From: Bifidobacteriaceae bacterium UBA2724
GTDB lineage: Bacteria; Actinomycetota; Actinomycetes; Actinomycetales; Bifidobacteriaceae
Reading direction: 5' to 3'
Assembly (NCBI GenBank): GCA_002353815.1
Contig: DEKK01000012.1
Span: 146,879-210,878, forward strand
DNA: 64,000 nucleotides
The position numbers and the translations under genes are program-made. Positions 17,403-25,394 of this stretch are shown in pieces. The notes below the pieces were generated by a model. The model saw only the letters and a list, made by a program, of their open reading frames with translations, did no database searches and had not been told where the DNA came from. How positions within the stretch are numbered: position 1 is the stretch's first letter; each line of letters begins with the position of its first letter.

Positions 17403-17578
17403 GAGGAGCCCCGCGGCGGAGTCCGTCTCCATCTGCCCGGCTTCGCGGATTCCCGGCGTCTCCGCCATCCCGCCCGCCGTGGCTGGATCGCCCCACCCCG
17501 TCTTCCGGGCACTGCCTTCAAGGCCATCCACCCTACCGGGCCCTGCCCCGCGTCCATCCCCGCCCGCACCTCGCAGCG

Positions 17579-17594
17579 TGTCCAAAGGTGGACA
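17579..17594. promoter_or_regulatory. Inverted repeat upstream of the methyltransferase gene
   Basis: TGTCCA and TGGACA form a perfect 6-bp inverted repeat around AAGG, about 42 bp before the start at 17636. This is where a promoter would lie. The gene has no clear ribosome site (CTTGCAACC before the ATG), so transcription may begin close to the start codon. Confidence 0.4.
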
Positions 17595-17635
17595 TTTTCT
17601 TCATCCCTGCCCTTTTTCTCTGTACGCTTGCAACC

Positions 17636-18307
17636 ATGAGCCTGAATGTGTATGAAAACATCGCCCGCGGCTGGGATTTCATCGAAGACGAGGCCTTGCA
17701 GCAAGAGACGGACATCGAGAAAACCGCACGTCGTGAACTCAAAAGCGAGGGGCTGCGCGCCTGCTTTGCATCGCAGGCATCGTTCATCGCCCATGAAGCG
17801 CAGGCCGTGAGGGCACAGTCGGTCATCCTCCTCGGAGGCGCGCCGGTCATCGAGGCCATGCACCTCGCCGACACCCTCGTCAGCGAAGGCCAGGTGACGA
17901 TCATCGACACGTCGAAGCCCGCCACCCAGCTGGCTTCGCGACTGTTCAAGTCATTCGAAGACACGAGCACCATCCGCGTGCGCATCATCAACACAAGCGG
18001 CGACGTGTACCTGCCGCGCCTCAATTCGATGGATTACGACATAATCGTGGCCGGCGGCTCCCCCGAGAACTACACCACCGCCTACGAAAACGCCGAACGC
18101 CTGCTTCATCGCGGCGGCGAGCTGATTTTCAGCGACATCCTCGCCTATCTCAACGAAGACTCAAAGGGAGGCGTTCCGAATCCCGCCGACCGCACGTCCA
18201 AGGCGACCTCCATGCGTTCCCTGATGAAGCAGCTCAAGGACGACGACCGCTTCTCGTCCACGCTCGTTTCGGTCGGCACCGGCCTGTCTCTCAGCGTGCT
18301 TCGTTAG
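17636..18307 (+). CDS. Putative SAM-dependent O-methyltransferase-like protein
   Basis: 223-residue protein with a Rossmann-like core: SVILLGGAPVIEAMHLADTL resembles a SAM-binding motif I, followed by VTIIDTS at the end of strand 2 and YDIIVAGGSPENY at strand 4, then the hydrophobic GGELIFSDILAYL. This order fits the O-methyltransferase family 3 type found as single genes in actinobacteria. However, motif I is not a clean GxGxG, so cofactor use is not certain. The ATG at 17636 is preferred to longer upstream starts because the upstream sequence is non-coding in composition. It is a single gene ending at a hairpin shared with the convergent LOG gene. The substrate is unknown. Confidence 0.7.
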   Translation: MSLNVYENIARGWDFIEDEALQQETDIEKTARRELKSEGLRACFASQASFIAHEAQAVRAQSVILLGGAPVIEAMHLADTLVSEGQVTIIDTSKPATQLASRLFKSFEDTSTIRVRIINTSGDVYLPRLNSMDYDIIVAGGSPENYTTAYENAERLLHRGGELIFSDILAYLNEDSKGGVPNPADRTSKATSMRSLMKQLKDDDRFSSTLVSVGTGLSLSVLR

Positions 18308-18374
18308 CCTTTTCGGATGGGTTCCGCCCTCCGTGGCGCCAATCCATCGCATCGGCCGAATGACCGGAAACGAA

Positions 18375-18415
18375 CAGAATGCCCGGTCATGGCATATCCA
18401 CGTCCGGGCATTCTG
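18375..18415. terminator. Hairpin between convergent genes
   Basis: CAGAATGCCCGG (18375-18386) pairs perfectly with CCGGGCATTCTG (18404-18415) around a 17-base loop. It lies between the plus-strand methyltransferase and the minus-strand LOG gene; the minus-strand side is followed by a weak T-rich tail. Confidence 0.65.
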
Positions 18416-18503
18416 CGTTACAAAGGCATGCGAACCGCGGGATTCCCCCCCTATCGCGCCACTCATTCGACCGCCCCCTACGCCGAGAGAGCGGCCCATC
18501 GAA

Positions 18504-19661
18504 TCACGCGCCCTCGCGCTTGGCGACGATGAGCTGGGAAGCGCATTCCACGGCTTCCTCGGGGTCGTCGGTCACGCGGAACAGATTCGGGTCGAAGCTC
18601 GAGATCATGCCGCGCGCCTGCAGCGTGCCGCCGATCCAGTCAAGAAGCCCGCTCCAGTATTCCGAGTCATACAGCACGATCGGCAGCATCGCGGTCTTGT
18701 GCGTCTGCACCAGCGTGAGACATTCGAACAGCTCGTCCATGGTGCCGAATCCGCCAGGGCACACGATGATGCCGGACGAATACTTGACGAACATGGTCTT
18801 GCGCACAAAGAAGTAGCGGAAGCTCATGCCCAGGTTGACGTACGGATTGATTCCCTGCTCGTGCGGAAGCTCGATGCCAAGGCCCACGGACACGCCGCCT
18901 GCGAGCGCCGCGCCTTTGTTGGCGGCTTCCATGATGCCGGGGCCGCCACCCGTGATGACGGCGATGCTGCGCCGTGCGGCGAGCTCGCCCATTTTCTGCG
19001 CGGCGTCGTAATCCGGCGTGTTGCGCTTGACGCGCGCGGAACCGAACACGCAGATGGCGGGCCCCAGCTCGGCGAGTGCGCCGAAGCCGTCCACGAACTC
19101 GGCCTGGATGCGCAACACGCGCCACGGGTCCATGTGCAGCCAGTCGGTGGATTCGTCATTGTCAAGGAGATGCCCGGAAGTGGTGCCGTTCTGCGGGATC
19201 ATGGACCCGCGGTAGATGACGGGGCCGCGGCGGTAGGCGTCGCCCAGCGGCGACTTCGCATCGGCGTCGCTGGCATCATGCGGATCCTGGGGATCCGAAT
19301 CGCTTCTGAGGGTGTCGGGATTGATGTTCATCTTTCCACGATAGGTCCGATTCGCGACGTTCGGCGCCCCGCTGGATGCCAGCGCCTCGCTGGACGCCGG
19401 CGCCTCGCTGGACGCCGGCGCCGGGATGGTCTTCATCGCGTCTCCGGTGCCGTTGTCCGCGCCGTTTTCGTGGGATTGAGCGGGCGTCGCGCCTTTCGCA
19501 ACGCCCGTGTTCCGGCGACCCTCGTCTGCGATTCCGGTCCCCGGCATGCCGTCGGCATCGCCGTGCCTTTCATCGAATCCACCTGCCATGCCGAGCGCCT
19601 CGGCCTCGTACAGATCCTCGGGTTCGTCCTCTGCCGTCCTGTAGCGGAAATACTTCCTCAT
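18504..19661 (-). CDS. LOG-family protein (TIGR00730 Rossmann fold) with long N-terminal extension
   Basis: 385 residues. The C-terminal 215 or so form a LOG domain: VFGSARVKRNTPDYDAA, VITGGGPGIMEAANKGA and the family signature PGGFGTMDELFE. LOG proteins hydrolyse cytokinin ribotides and similar nucleotide 5'-monophosphates in some organisms; in most bacteria the natural substrate is unknown. The N-terminal 150 or so residues are hydrophilic and low in complexity, with a repeated ASSEAP unit (encoded by 18-bp repeats about 19375-19430), then YRRGPVIYRGSM, which is often seen directly before the domain in actinobacteria. The ATG at 19661 has AAGGA upstream. It stands alone, convergent with the methyltransferase. 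Confidence 0.85.
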   Translation of the reverse strand: MRKYFRYRTAEDEPEDLYEAEALGMAGGFDERHGDADGMPGTGIADEGRRNTGVAKGATPAQSHENGADNGTGDAMKTIPAPASSEAPASSEALASSGAPNVANRTYRGKMNINPDTLRSDSDPQDPHDASDADAKSPLGDAYRRGPVIYRGSMIPQNGTTSGHLLDNDESTDWLHMDPWRVLRIQAEFVDGFGALAELGPAICVFGSARVKRNTPDYDAAQKMGELAARRSIAVITGGGPGIMEAANKGAALAGGVSVGLGIELPHEQGINPYVNLGMSFRYFFVRKTMFVKYSSGIIVCPGGFGTMDELFECLTLVQTHKTAMLPIVLYDSEYWSGLLDWIGGTLQARGMISSFDPNLFRVTDDPEEAVECASQLIVAKREGA

Positions 19662-20146
19662 TGTTCAGTTATCCTTCTGTTGTCGTGCCGCTTCTCTCAT
19701 TCCTTTTTCATGCGGCCTGTGTGTTCTTTTCGCTTCTTTTTCTTGGAGTGATTCCAGTGTATGGCTGCAGGATAAGCACGGGGCAACGGACGGTGAACGG
19801 ATTGCGGCGGGAACGCGAAATGCTGGGAAACGCGGGGCACGGAGAGGAAAGGAGACGGGGCGGACCGTCTCTTTCAATCGACGTGCGCCGCATGCTCTTC
19901 CGGTGCCGCATTCGCAGCACAGGAAAATGCCGGCGTCACAGCATCATTGCACCCGCAATGGCAACCCCGCCCGCTTCCCCTCACCCTCCCAGACGGCCCC
20001 TCGCCAGACACGACAAAAGCCGGCGCCATCCCAACGGATGACACCGGCTCATAGTCATGCACATGGTGCGAAATGCGGCCAAGGCCTCGCGGCGGGCCAC
20101 GGCGGCGAAGTCTGGAGACTGACGTGCCGGCCCGCGCGCGACCCGA
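19662..20146. other. Intergenic region upstream of the LOG gene
   Basis: About 485 bases between two minus-strand genes. It holds the nhaA terminator (20018-20049) and, nearer 19662, the promoter region of the LOG gene, with T-rich runs at about 19690-19750. No open frame here has coding features on either strand. Confidence 0.6.
20018..20049 (-). terminator. Terminator of nhaA
   Basis: On the minus strand AGCCGGTGTCATC pairs with GATGGCGCCGGCT around a 6-base loop and is followed by TTTTGTC, the pattern of an intrinsic terminator about 100 bases after the nhaA stop. Confidence 0.75.
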
Positions 20147-21580
20147 TCAGTCCAGTCCCTCGTCGTCCTCGGGCTGCGGGCCTTCGGCGGCGACCTCGGA
20201 GGCCACGTCGGCGGCGGACGTTTCGACATACGGGAACGCGGCATCGCCATCCACGTGGCTCATGTCGGCGAGCTCGGCGGCGTCCTTCTCCGACAGCTTC
20301 GGAGCCTCGGCCTTCATGCGCGCCACCTTGGCCGTGTAACGCTTGGACTGGTGGGCCAGCAGCACGCTGGCGATCACGGCGGACAGGATCGAGCCCACGA
20401 GGACGCCAAGGCGAGCCTCGCCCGACAGCTCGGAGTTCTTGAAGGCCAGCGACGCGATGAGGAACGACACGGTGAAGCCGATGCCGCAGGCGGTCGCCAT
20501 CGGGAACAGGTCGCGCACGCGCAGCCCCTTGGCAAGCTTCAGACCTGCGACGTGGGTGGTGAACCACGAGACGAGCATGACGCCGCACGGCTTGCCGACG
20601 ATGAGGGCGAGCGCGATGCCCATGACGAGCGGCGAGGTGAACATGTGCACGCCCAGGTTGTCGAAATGGATGCCCGTGGCGAACAACGCGAAGATCGGCA
20701 GCGCCAGAAGCGCGGAGAACGGATTGAGCTTGTCATGGTAGCGCTCGGCGCGCGGGGAATCCTCGTCGTGGATGACGTTCGCCGGGGTCAGCAGGCCGAC
20801 GAGTACGCCCGCAAGCGTGGGATGGATGCCGGCTTCGAACATCATGATCCATGCCAGGATTCCATCGGCCGCGACGAGTATCCACGGGACCTTCGTCATG
20901 CGCACGAGCAGGCTCCACACCACTGCGCACACCACGATGCCGAGGAACCAGTACCATTCGTTGACCGACGAGAAGCACACGGCGATGACGATGATGCCCA
21001 GCAGGTCGTCGACGGTCGCCAGAGTCATGAGGAATGCGCGGATGGCACCGGGCAACGCCTTGGCGAACAGCGCCAGGATGGCCAGGGAGAACGCGATGTC
21101 CGTGGCGGTGGGCACTGCCCAGCCGTGCGCCACTTCGCTGAACGGGTGGACCGTGCTGTCGCCGACGACCTCGTTGCCGACGCCGCCGGGCCCGAGCTGC
21201 GAGAACAGCTTGGAGACACACAGGAACACGACGGGCGGCACGGCCATGCCGCCCACTGCCGCGAGCATCGGCACCGCCGCGGCCTTGGGGTTCGACAGCG
21301 AGCCGGACGTGAGCTCCTGTTTGAGGTCGAGGCCGACGCACAGGAAGAACAGCGTCAGCAGGCCGTCCTGCGCCCATTCGGACACCGACAGGTAGAAATC
21401 GGTGTTGGGAATGCCGATCTTGGTCTCGGACAGCCCGATGAACCAATGGTAGGTGAATGGCAGATTGGCGAGCAGAAGGCCGACGAAGGCGAAGCCCAGC
21501 ATGATGAGGCCACTCGAACGATCCGACGAAGCAAGTCTGCGAAGTTTGGTCCCGATGCTGACTTTTTCTGACGAGCTCAT
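20147..21580 (-). CDS. nhaA: Na+/H+ antiporter NhaA
   Basis: Inner-membrane sodium/proton antiporter of 477 residues with about 12 hydrophobic segments. The ion-binding aspartate pair is in LATVDDLLGIIVIA, matching D163-D164 of the E. coli protein, and PTATDIAFSLAIL precedes it. GIHPTLAGVLVG and CGIGFTVSFLIASLAF are further landmarks. Start: the ATG at 21580 (MSSSEKVSIG) has GGGAAGGA 10 bases upstream; a longer in-frame start at 21631 would add 17 residues without such a site. The C-terminal 60 or so residues form an acidic hydrophilic tail. It supports survival of salt and alkaline stress. The gene is monocistronic, with a terminator downstream and a long leader region upstream. Confidence 0.95.
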   Translation of the reverse strand: MSSSEKVSIGTKLRRLASSDRSSGLIMLGFAFVGLLLANLPFTYHWFIGLSETKIGIPNTDFYLSVSEWAQDGLLTLFFLCVGLDLKQELTSGSLSNPKAAAVPMLAAVGGMAVPPVVFLCVSKLFSQLGPGGVGNEVVGDSTVHPFSEVAHGWAVPTATDIAFSLAILALFAKALPGAIRAFLMTLATVDDLLGIIVIAVCFSSVNEWYWFLGIVVCAVVWSLLVRMTKVPWILVAADGILAWIMMFEAGIHPTLAGVLVGLLTPANVIHDEDSPRAERYHDKLNPFSALLALPIFALFATGIHFDNLGVHMFTSPLVMGIALALIVGKPCGVMLVSWFTTHVAGLKLAKGLRVRDLFPMATACGIGFTVSFLIASLAFKNSELSGEARLGVLVGSILSAVIASVLLAHQSKRYTAKVARMKAEAPKLSEKDAAELADMSHVDGDAAFPYVETSAADVASEVAAEGPQPEDDEGLD

Positions 21581-22184
21581 GCTGCTTCCATCCTTCCCTG
21601 CGCGCGGTGACGCGATGACACACAACGGCAATATGCCGATGCGCTTCGTTTGCCGTGGCCAAATGACTTGTTTTCAACGGATTTCGCAATTTTCATGCGT
21701 TCTGTTTTCTGAAAGTTCATCATATTAGGTGCGTGTATCCGGAAAATAACGCGAATGAGATTTCGTCCACGAGCCAAGACAGCGGCATCGGCCTGACAAC
21801 ATCTAGGATGCAAGGACCATGGGGCCGGGAGGGTGGATTAGCGAGGCTGGCCCACGGAACGACGAGAGGCCGGGGGTAGGCGGCGATGCGAGGCCGGACG
21901 GAGAGACGGCGCAAGACCGGATGCAAGGACCAACGGCGGGGCGATGAACGCAAGAACGGGTGTCGGACGGCGGGGCCTCCGACCGCGACACGAGAACGGA
22001 GACGGCAGGGTTCCAGCCGCGGCACGAGGGCACGCGCCTCCTGGCCACGACGGTTCCTGGATGACTCTGGAGTCAACGGCCGTCGCATCCTTCGAGGAGG
22101 CGGAAACCATGCGCGACACGCCGTAGTTGCGCTCCAGAGTCGATGACTCTAACATTCAGAAATGTTGTGAGCAATCACAATGTT
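21581..22184. other. Intergenic region between nhaA and tRNA-Arg
   Basis: About 600 bases without a convincing gene. The nhaA side (21581-21780) is AT-richer and holds its leader and promoter, with a possible -10 box TAATAT on the minus strand at 21722-21727. The middle (21800-22110) is purine-rich on the plus strand and shows only frames of unnatural composition. The tRNA promoter lies at its right end. Confidence 0.55.
22127..22155 (+). promoter_or_regulatory. Candidate promoter of the first tRNA-Arg gene
   Basis: TTGCGC (22127-22132) and TAACAT (22150-22155) are spaced by 17 bases and end 29 bases before the tRNA. The spacer contains GAGTCGATGACTC, a short palindrome. Confidence 0.5.
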
Positions 22185-22258
22185 GCGCCAGTAGCCCAAT
22201 GGATTAGAGCAGCTGACTACGGATCAGCAGGTTGCAGGTTCGAATCCTGTCTGGCGCA
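22185..22258 (+). tRNA. tRNA-Arg (anticodon ACG)
   Basis: A 74-nt cloverleaf: acceptor GCGCCAG pairs with CTGGCGC, the D-arm contains AGCCCAATGGATTAGAGC, the anticodon loop is CTACGGA (ACG, reading CGU/CGC/CGA after deamination of A34), and the T-loop is GGTTCGAATCC. The CCA end is not encoded. An identical copy lies 415 bp downstream. Confidence 0.97.
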
Positions 22259-22263
22259 CAAGC

Positions 22264-22291
22264 AATCCGCGGCAATCCCGCGGATTTTTTG
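22264..22291 (+). terminator. Terminator of the first tRNA-Arg gene
   Basis: AATCCGCGG pairs with CCGCGGATT around a short loop and is followed by TTTTTG: a classic intrinsic terminator 6 bases after the tRNA. Confidence 0.85.
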
Positions 22292-22330
22292 TTTTCAGAG
22301 TACCTTCTTCTTTCGCTGAAGGCGTCGGGT

Positions 22331-22372
22331 TGCTGATCACGGTCTGTTGGTCACGGTTTGTTGATCACGGCC
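22331..22372. repeat. Three tandem 14-bp units between the tRNA genes
   Basis: TGCTGATCACGGTC, TGTTGGTCACGGTT and TGTTGATCACGGCC follow each other at 22331, 22345 and 22359. Each contains a GATCAC core. The rest of the 341-bp gap between the tRNA genes holds a terminator and a promoter but no gene. Confidence 0.75.
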
Positions 22373-22510
22373 CCGATCCGACGGGCACCGCCTTTTCCTT
22401 GACTTTCCTGCCCCGTTTCCACGGCCCGAGCCGGTTCAAAACTCACGCCTCACCCCTGGCGCCGACCCTCCCCGCACCTCCCCCACGACACGAAAACAAG
22501 ACACGCCGTT

Positions 22511-22540
22511 TTGGTGAATTCTGCGGAACGTGGTTATTAT
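22511..22540 (+). promoter_or_regulatory. Candidate promoter of the second tRNA-Arg gene
   Basis: TTGGTG (22511-22516) and TATTAT (22535-22540), 18 bases apart, resemble sigma-70 -35 and -10 boxes and lie 59 bases before the tRNA. Confidence 0.55.
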
Positions 22541-22599
22541 ATGTGAGTTGCCGCAAGGGGAACGAAGATGAATTCTTCGGTTCCTTCGCAAGCAGCGTT

Positions 22600-22673
22600 G
22601 CGCCAGTAGCCCAATGGATTAGAGCAGCTGACTACGGATCAGCAGGTTGCAGGTTCGAATCCTGTCTGGCGCA
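22600..22673 (+). tRNA. tRNA-Arg (anticodon ACG), second identical copy
   Basis: The 74 nt are identical to the copy at 22185-22258, including anticodon loop CTACGGA and the unencoded CCA. It has its own promoter-like sequence and terminator, so it is a separately expressed duplicate, not a decayed copy. Confidence 0.97.
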
Positions 22674-22678
22674 CAAGG

Positions 22679-22711
22679 AAAGCCCGAAACCGAATGGTTC
22701 CGGGCTTTTCA
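22679..22711 (+). terminator. Terminator of the second tRNA-Arg gene
   Basis: AAAGCCCG...AACC pairs with GGTT..CGGGCTTTT around a short loop, giving a stem followed by TTTTC just after the tRNA. Confidence 0.8.
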
Positions 22712-22887
22712 ATTCCGGAACCATTCAATTCTCTGGCATTGCGCGTTTCAATCTCAACGCGATTCGAACCACGATCCCCAACGCCCTCACAAGGCACCCG
22801 CGCCTGATATGACATTGCTCCGCCCCTCCGCAGTTATGTGATGTCGCATCGCACAGGCACGCAGTCCCCCGCCCTCAGGAACCTCGG

Positions 22888-22920
22888 AAAACACAAAGGG
22901 CATGCCGACCAGGCATGCCC
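22888..22920 (-). terminator. Terminator of the Tyr/Pro-repeat membrane protein gene
   Basis: GGGCATGCC (22898-22906) pairs perfectly with GGCATGCCC (22912-22920); on the minus strand it is followed by TTTGTGTTTT. It lies 50 bases after the stop codon at 22971. The rest of the 22674-22970 gap shows no gene. Confidence 0.8.
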
Positions 22921-22970
22921 TCGCAACCATCATCCGGCGTCCGTCAACGACAGGACGCGGATGAGGTGCA

Positions 22971-23438
22971 TCAGAACAGGAACGGAACCGCCATGATGAA
23001 GTCGAAGACGGATGACATCGCCGAGGAAATCGCGGAACGGAACAGCAGCAGGAACACGAACCCCAGGACCATCCAGATCAGCTGCGCCTTGGCCCAGTTC
23101 TTGAGGTTCGGGTTCATGGTTGAGCTGGCGGCGAGCACAATCGCACAGATGAGGCCGACGATCGGGAAAGAGAACAGCAGGATCCACAGGAAGTACTGAC
23201 CGGTTCCGATGACCGGTGCCTGCTGCGCCCCCGCAGGCTGCGCCGGAGCGGGCTGGGCAGGGGTGCCGTTGTAAGCCGGAGCCGCAGTGTTATAGGTAGG
23301 AGCGGCATTATATGTCGGGGCAGCGTTGTTATAGGTGGGAGCGGCGTTATAAGCCGGAGCAGCGTTGTTATAGGTGGGAGCGGCATTGTAAGCCGGAGCA
23401 GGCTGCTGCATGTTCGAAGGATCAGTTCCATAAGTCAT
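22971..23438 (-). CDS. Small membrane protein with YNAAPT repeats
   Basis: Unrecognised protein of 155 residues. The N-terminus (1-85) is hydrophilic and consists mainly of repeated Tyr-Asn-Ala-Ala-Pro units (APAYNAAPTYNNAAP and variants, about eight tyrosines spaced 6-8 residues apart, residues 14-59), then a Pro/Gln/Ala stretch. Two hydrophobic segments follow (about 93-118 and 130-155), separated by TMNPNLKNWAKAQLI. Start: ATG at 23438 with GAAAGAAGAG upstream; further upstream codons have no support. Layout is that of small actinobacterial envelope proteins with a Pro/Tyr-rich tail before a membrane hairpin. It stands alone with its own terminator. No function can be assigned. Confidence 0.85.
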   Translation of the reverse strand: MTYGTDPSNMQQPAPAYNAAPTYNNAAPAYNAAPTYNNAAPTYNAAPTYNTAAPAYNGTPAQPAPAQPAGAQQAPVIGTGQYFLWILLFSFPIVGLICAIVLAASSTMNPNLKNWAKAQLIWMVLGFVFLLLFRSAISSAMSSVFDFIMAVPFLF

Positions 23439-23647
23439 GATTTCTCTTCTTTCAGTTATGACATTTTGCGAACACGTCAGGATCAACAATTGCCATGATA
23501 ACCATAGTGGTCCCAAACAGGGACATCTTGTCACTTGGCAAGACAACCAATCCAACCGTGGTCTCTGGCACGGGGATCATTCCCCGGGGCCGAAGCCGGA
23601 ATCCCGGACCTCCGACCGCGGAAGGCACCAAGGCGCACGGTCGGAGA

Positions 23648-24754
23648 TCACGCCATGCTGATCCGGTCGAGCGGCATGGCGGAGTCGATGGCGAAATCGG
23701 GGTGGGACGGACGGACGCCGGCCTCGACGAGGTTCGAGCCCAGCATGGCGACCATGGCGCCGTTGTCGGTGCACAGTTTGATTTCGGGGATCCGCACGTC
23801 CACACCAGCCTCCTTGCCCGCCTCGGCGAGCGCGGCACGCAGCTGGGAGTTGGCGGAGAAGCCGCCGCCGACGATCAGGGTGGTCGCATCGAATTTCCTG
23901 CAGGCGCTCATGGCCTTGCGGCTGAGGACCGTGGCGACCGAGTTCGCCAGTGACGCGCACACGTCGTCGACCGGCACATCGAGGCCATCGGCGCGGCGGG
24001 ATTCCACCCAGCGTGCAACGGCGGTCTTGACCCCGGAGAAACTGAAGTCGAACGGATGCTCGGCGCCGGCACGCCCCTGGGTGAGCCCCATGGGCACTTT
24101 CAGCGCATTCGGGTCGCCATGCTGGGCATGTCTGTCGATATGCGGCCCTCCCGGATAGGGGAATCCCAGAAGGCGCGCGACCTTGTCGAAGCACTCCCCC
24201 GCCGCGTCGTCGAGCGTGCTGCCCACGACCTCGACATGCGTGGCGATGTCGGTGACGCGCAGCAGCGACGTATGCCCGCCCGACACGATGAGGGCCAGCG
24301 TGTTGTCAGGCAGTTCGCCGAACTGCAGCTGCGTCACGCACACATGCCCGATCACGTGGTTGATACCGTAGATTGGCTTGCCGGCGGCCCAGGCGAGAGC
24401 CTTGGCGCCCGAGACGCCCACGGCGAGGCATCCCGCGAGCCCAGGCCCCGCCGACACCGCTATCGCATCGACGTCGCCGATGTCCATACCGGCGTCGGAC
24501 AGCGCCTTCGACACGACGGGCACGAAAGCCTCGGCGTGGGCGCGGCTGGCGATCTCGGGGATCACGCCGCCGTACCGCGCGTGCTCGTCCATCGACGAGG
24601 CGACGACGTTGCTCAGCAGCGTGCGTCCGCGCACCACGGCCGCCGCCGTCTCGTCGCACGTCGATTCGATGCCCAGCACCACCGGGCCATTCGCCAGGTC
24701 ATACCGGACGGCGGGCATGGGGCTTGCGCCCGGTTGCGAAATCTCATTCGTCAT
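23648..24754 (-). CDS. tsaD: tRNA N6-adenosine threonylcarbamoyltransferase TsaD
   Basis: Catalytic subunit for t6A37 formation in tRNAs that read ANN codons: it moves the threonylcarbamoyl group from TC-AMP to adenosine 37, working with TsaB and TsaE. 368 residues. Landmarks are LGIESTCDETAAAVV, VIPEIASRAHAE, the metal-binding His pair in INHVIGHV, ALIVSGGHTSL, DDAAGECFDKVARLLG, the SFSGVKTA loop and LCTDNGAMVA. The ATG at 24754 has GGAAGGA upstream; a longer frame to 24850 lies inside rimI. The first 11 bases overlap the rimI stop. The gene order tsaB-rimI-tsaD is typical of actinobacteria. Confidence 0.96.
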   Translation of the reverse strand: MTNEISQPGASPMPAVRYDLANGPVVLGIESTCDETAAAVVRGRTLLSNVVASSMDEHARYGGVIPEIASRAHAEAFVPVVSKALSDAGMDIGDVDAIAVSAGPGLAGCLAVGVSGAKALAWAAGKPIYGINHVIGHVCVTQLQFGELPDNTLALIVSGGHTSLLRVTDIATHVEVVGSTLDDAAGECFDKVARLLGFPYPGGPHIDRHAQHGDPNALKVPMGLTQGRAGAEHPFDFSFSGVKTAVARWVESRRADGLDVPVDDVCASLANSVATVLSRKAMSACRKFDATTLIVGGGFSANSQLRAALAEAGKEAGVDVRIPEIKLCTDNGAMVAMLGSNLVEAGVRPSHPDFAIDSAMPLDRISMA

Positions 24755-25394
24755 GGTTGTCCTTCCCTGCCAGACCTTGCGTTTCCATGGCACCCGCGGC
24801 AGCCGTTTGCTGCGACACGGGAAGCGCGAATCCGACGACGCGCGGGGCAAGGTCCACCGCCATCACATAGGCGTCTTTGTTCTCTGGCTGATAATAACGC
24901 CTGCGCAGCCCGATGCGCTCGAACCCATGCCGGGTGTACACCGCGAGCGCGGGCGCGTTGTCCGTGCGCACCTCGAGCAGCATGCGCCGGGCCCCCTGCG
25001 CGCGGGCGGATTCGAGCAAGGCGTCGAGCAGGGCGCTGGCGATGCCGCGGCGCTGCCAGCGTTCGCCGACCCCGACGGTCATGAGCTCGGCGTCGTCGCC
25101 GTCGAACCAGTATCCCGCGTATCCGCGCACCACGTCGGGCGCCTCCGCATCTGCGGGCGCGGAGGCGGAAGCGGTATCGGCCGCTGTGCCATCGGCTGCC
25201 GCGCCGGCCGCGCCATCGGTCGTTTCTCCGGCCACGGCGGCATCCACGGCTGGCTCGACGTCCACAAGATAATGCCTGGCGGGCGCATGGAATTCTTCGT
25301 CGAGCATGGTCCGGCTCCATCCTCCCTTGCCGAAGAGCTGCGATTCAAGCTCGGCCACCTGGCCGAGGTCGGATTCGCGCATGGCGCGGATCAC
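24744..25394 (-). CDS. rimI: Ribosomal-protein-alanine N-acetyltransferase RimI (GNAT)
   Basis: GNAT acetyltransferase of 216 residues placed between tsaB and tsaD, the standard site of rimI, whose product acetylates the N-terminus of ribosomal protein S18 in E. coli. The acetyl-CoA site is VGVGERWQRRGIASALLDAL, then LLEVRTDNAPALAVYTRHGF and RRRYYQPENKDAYVM, all characteristic. An Ala/Asp/Thr-rich segment (about 47-87) is inserted between the first strands; it is not part of the fold. The start is GTG at 25394, sharing four bases (GTGA) with the end of tsaB. The C-terminal 35 residues also exceed the family length. Confidence 0.92.
   Translation of the reverse strand: MIRAMRESDLGQVAELESQLFGKGGWSRTMLDEEFHAPARHYLVDVEPAVDAAVAGETTDGAAGAAADGTAADTASASAPADAEAPDVVRGYAGYWFDGDDAELMTVGVGERWQRRGIASALLDALLESARAQGARRMLLEVRTDNAPALAVYTRHGFERIGLRRRYYQPENKDAYVMAVDLAPRVVGFALPVSQQTAAAGAMETQGLAGKDNHDE

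Noticed and set aside
20255..21571. Plus-strand open frame of over 400 codons opposite nhaA
   Set aside because: His/Arg/Gln-rich composition without hydrophobic core; antisense to a well-supported antiporter.
22185..22673. Integrated element bounded by tRNA copies
   Set aside because: Only 341 bp between the genes, no integrase or phage gene, and full intact tRNAs rather than a partial attachment repeat.
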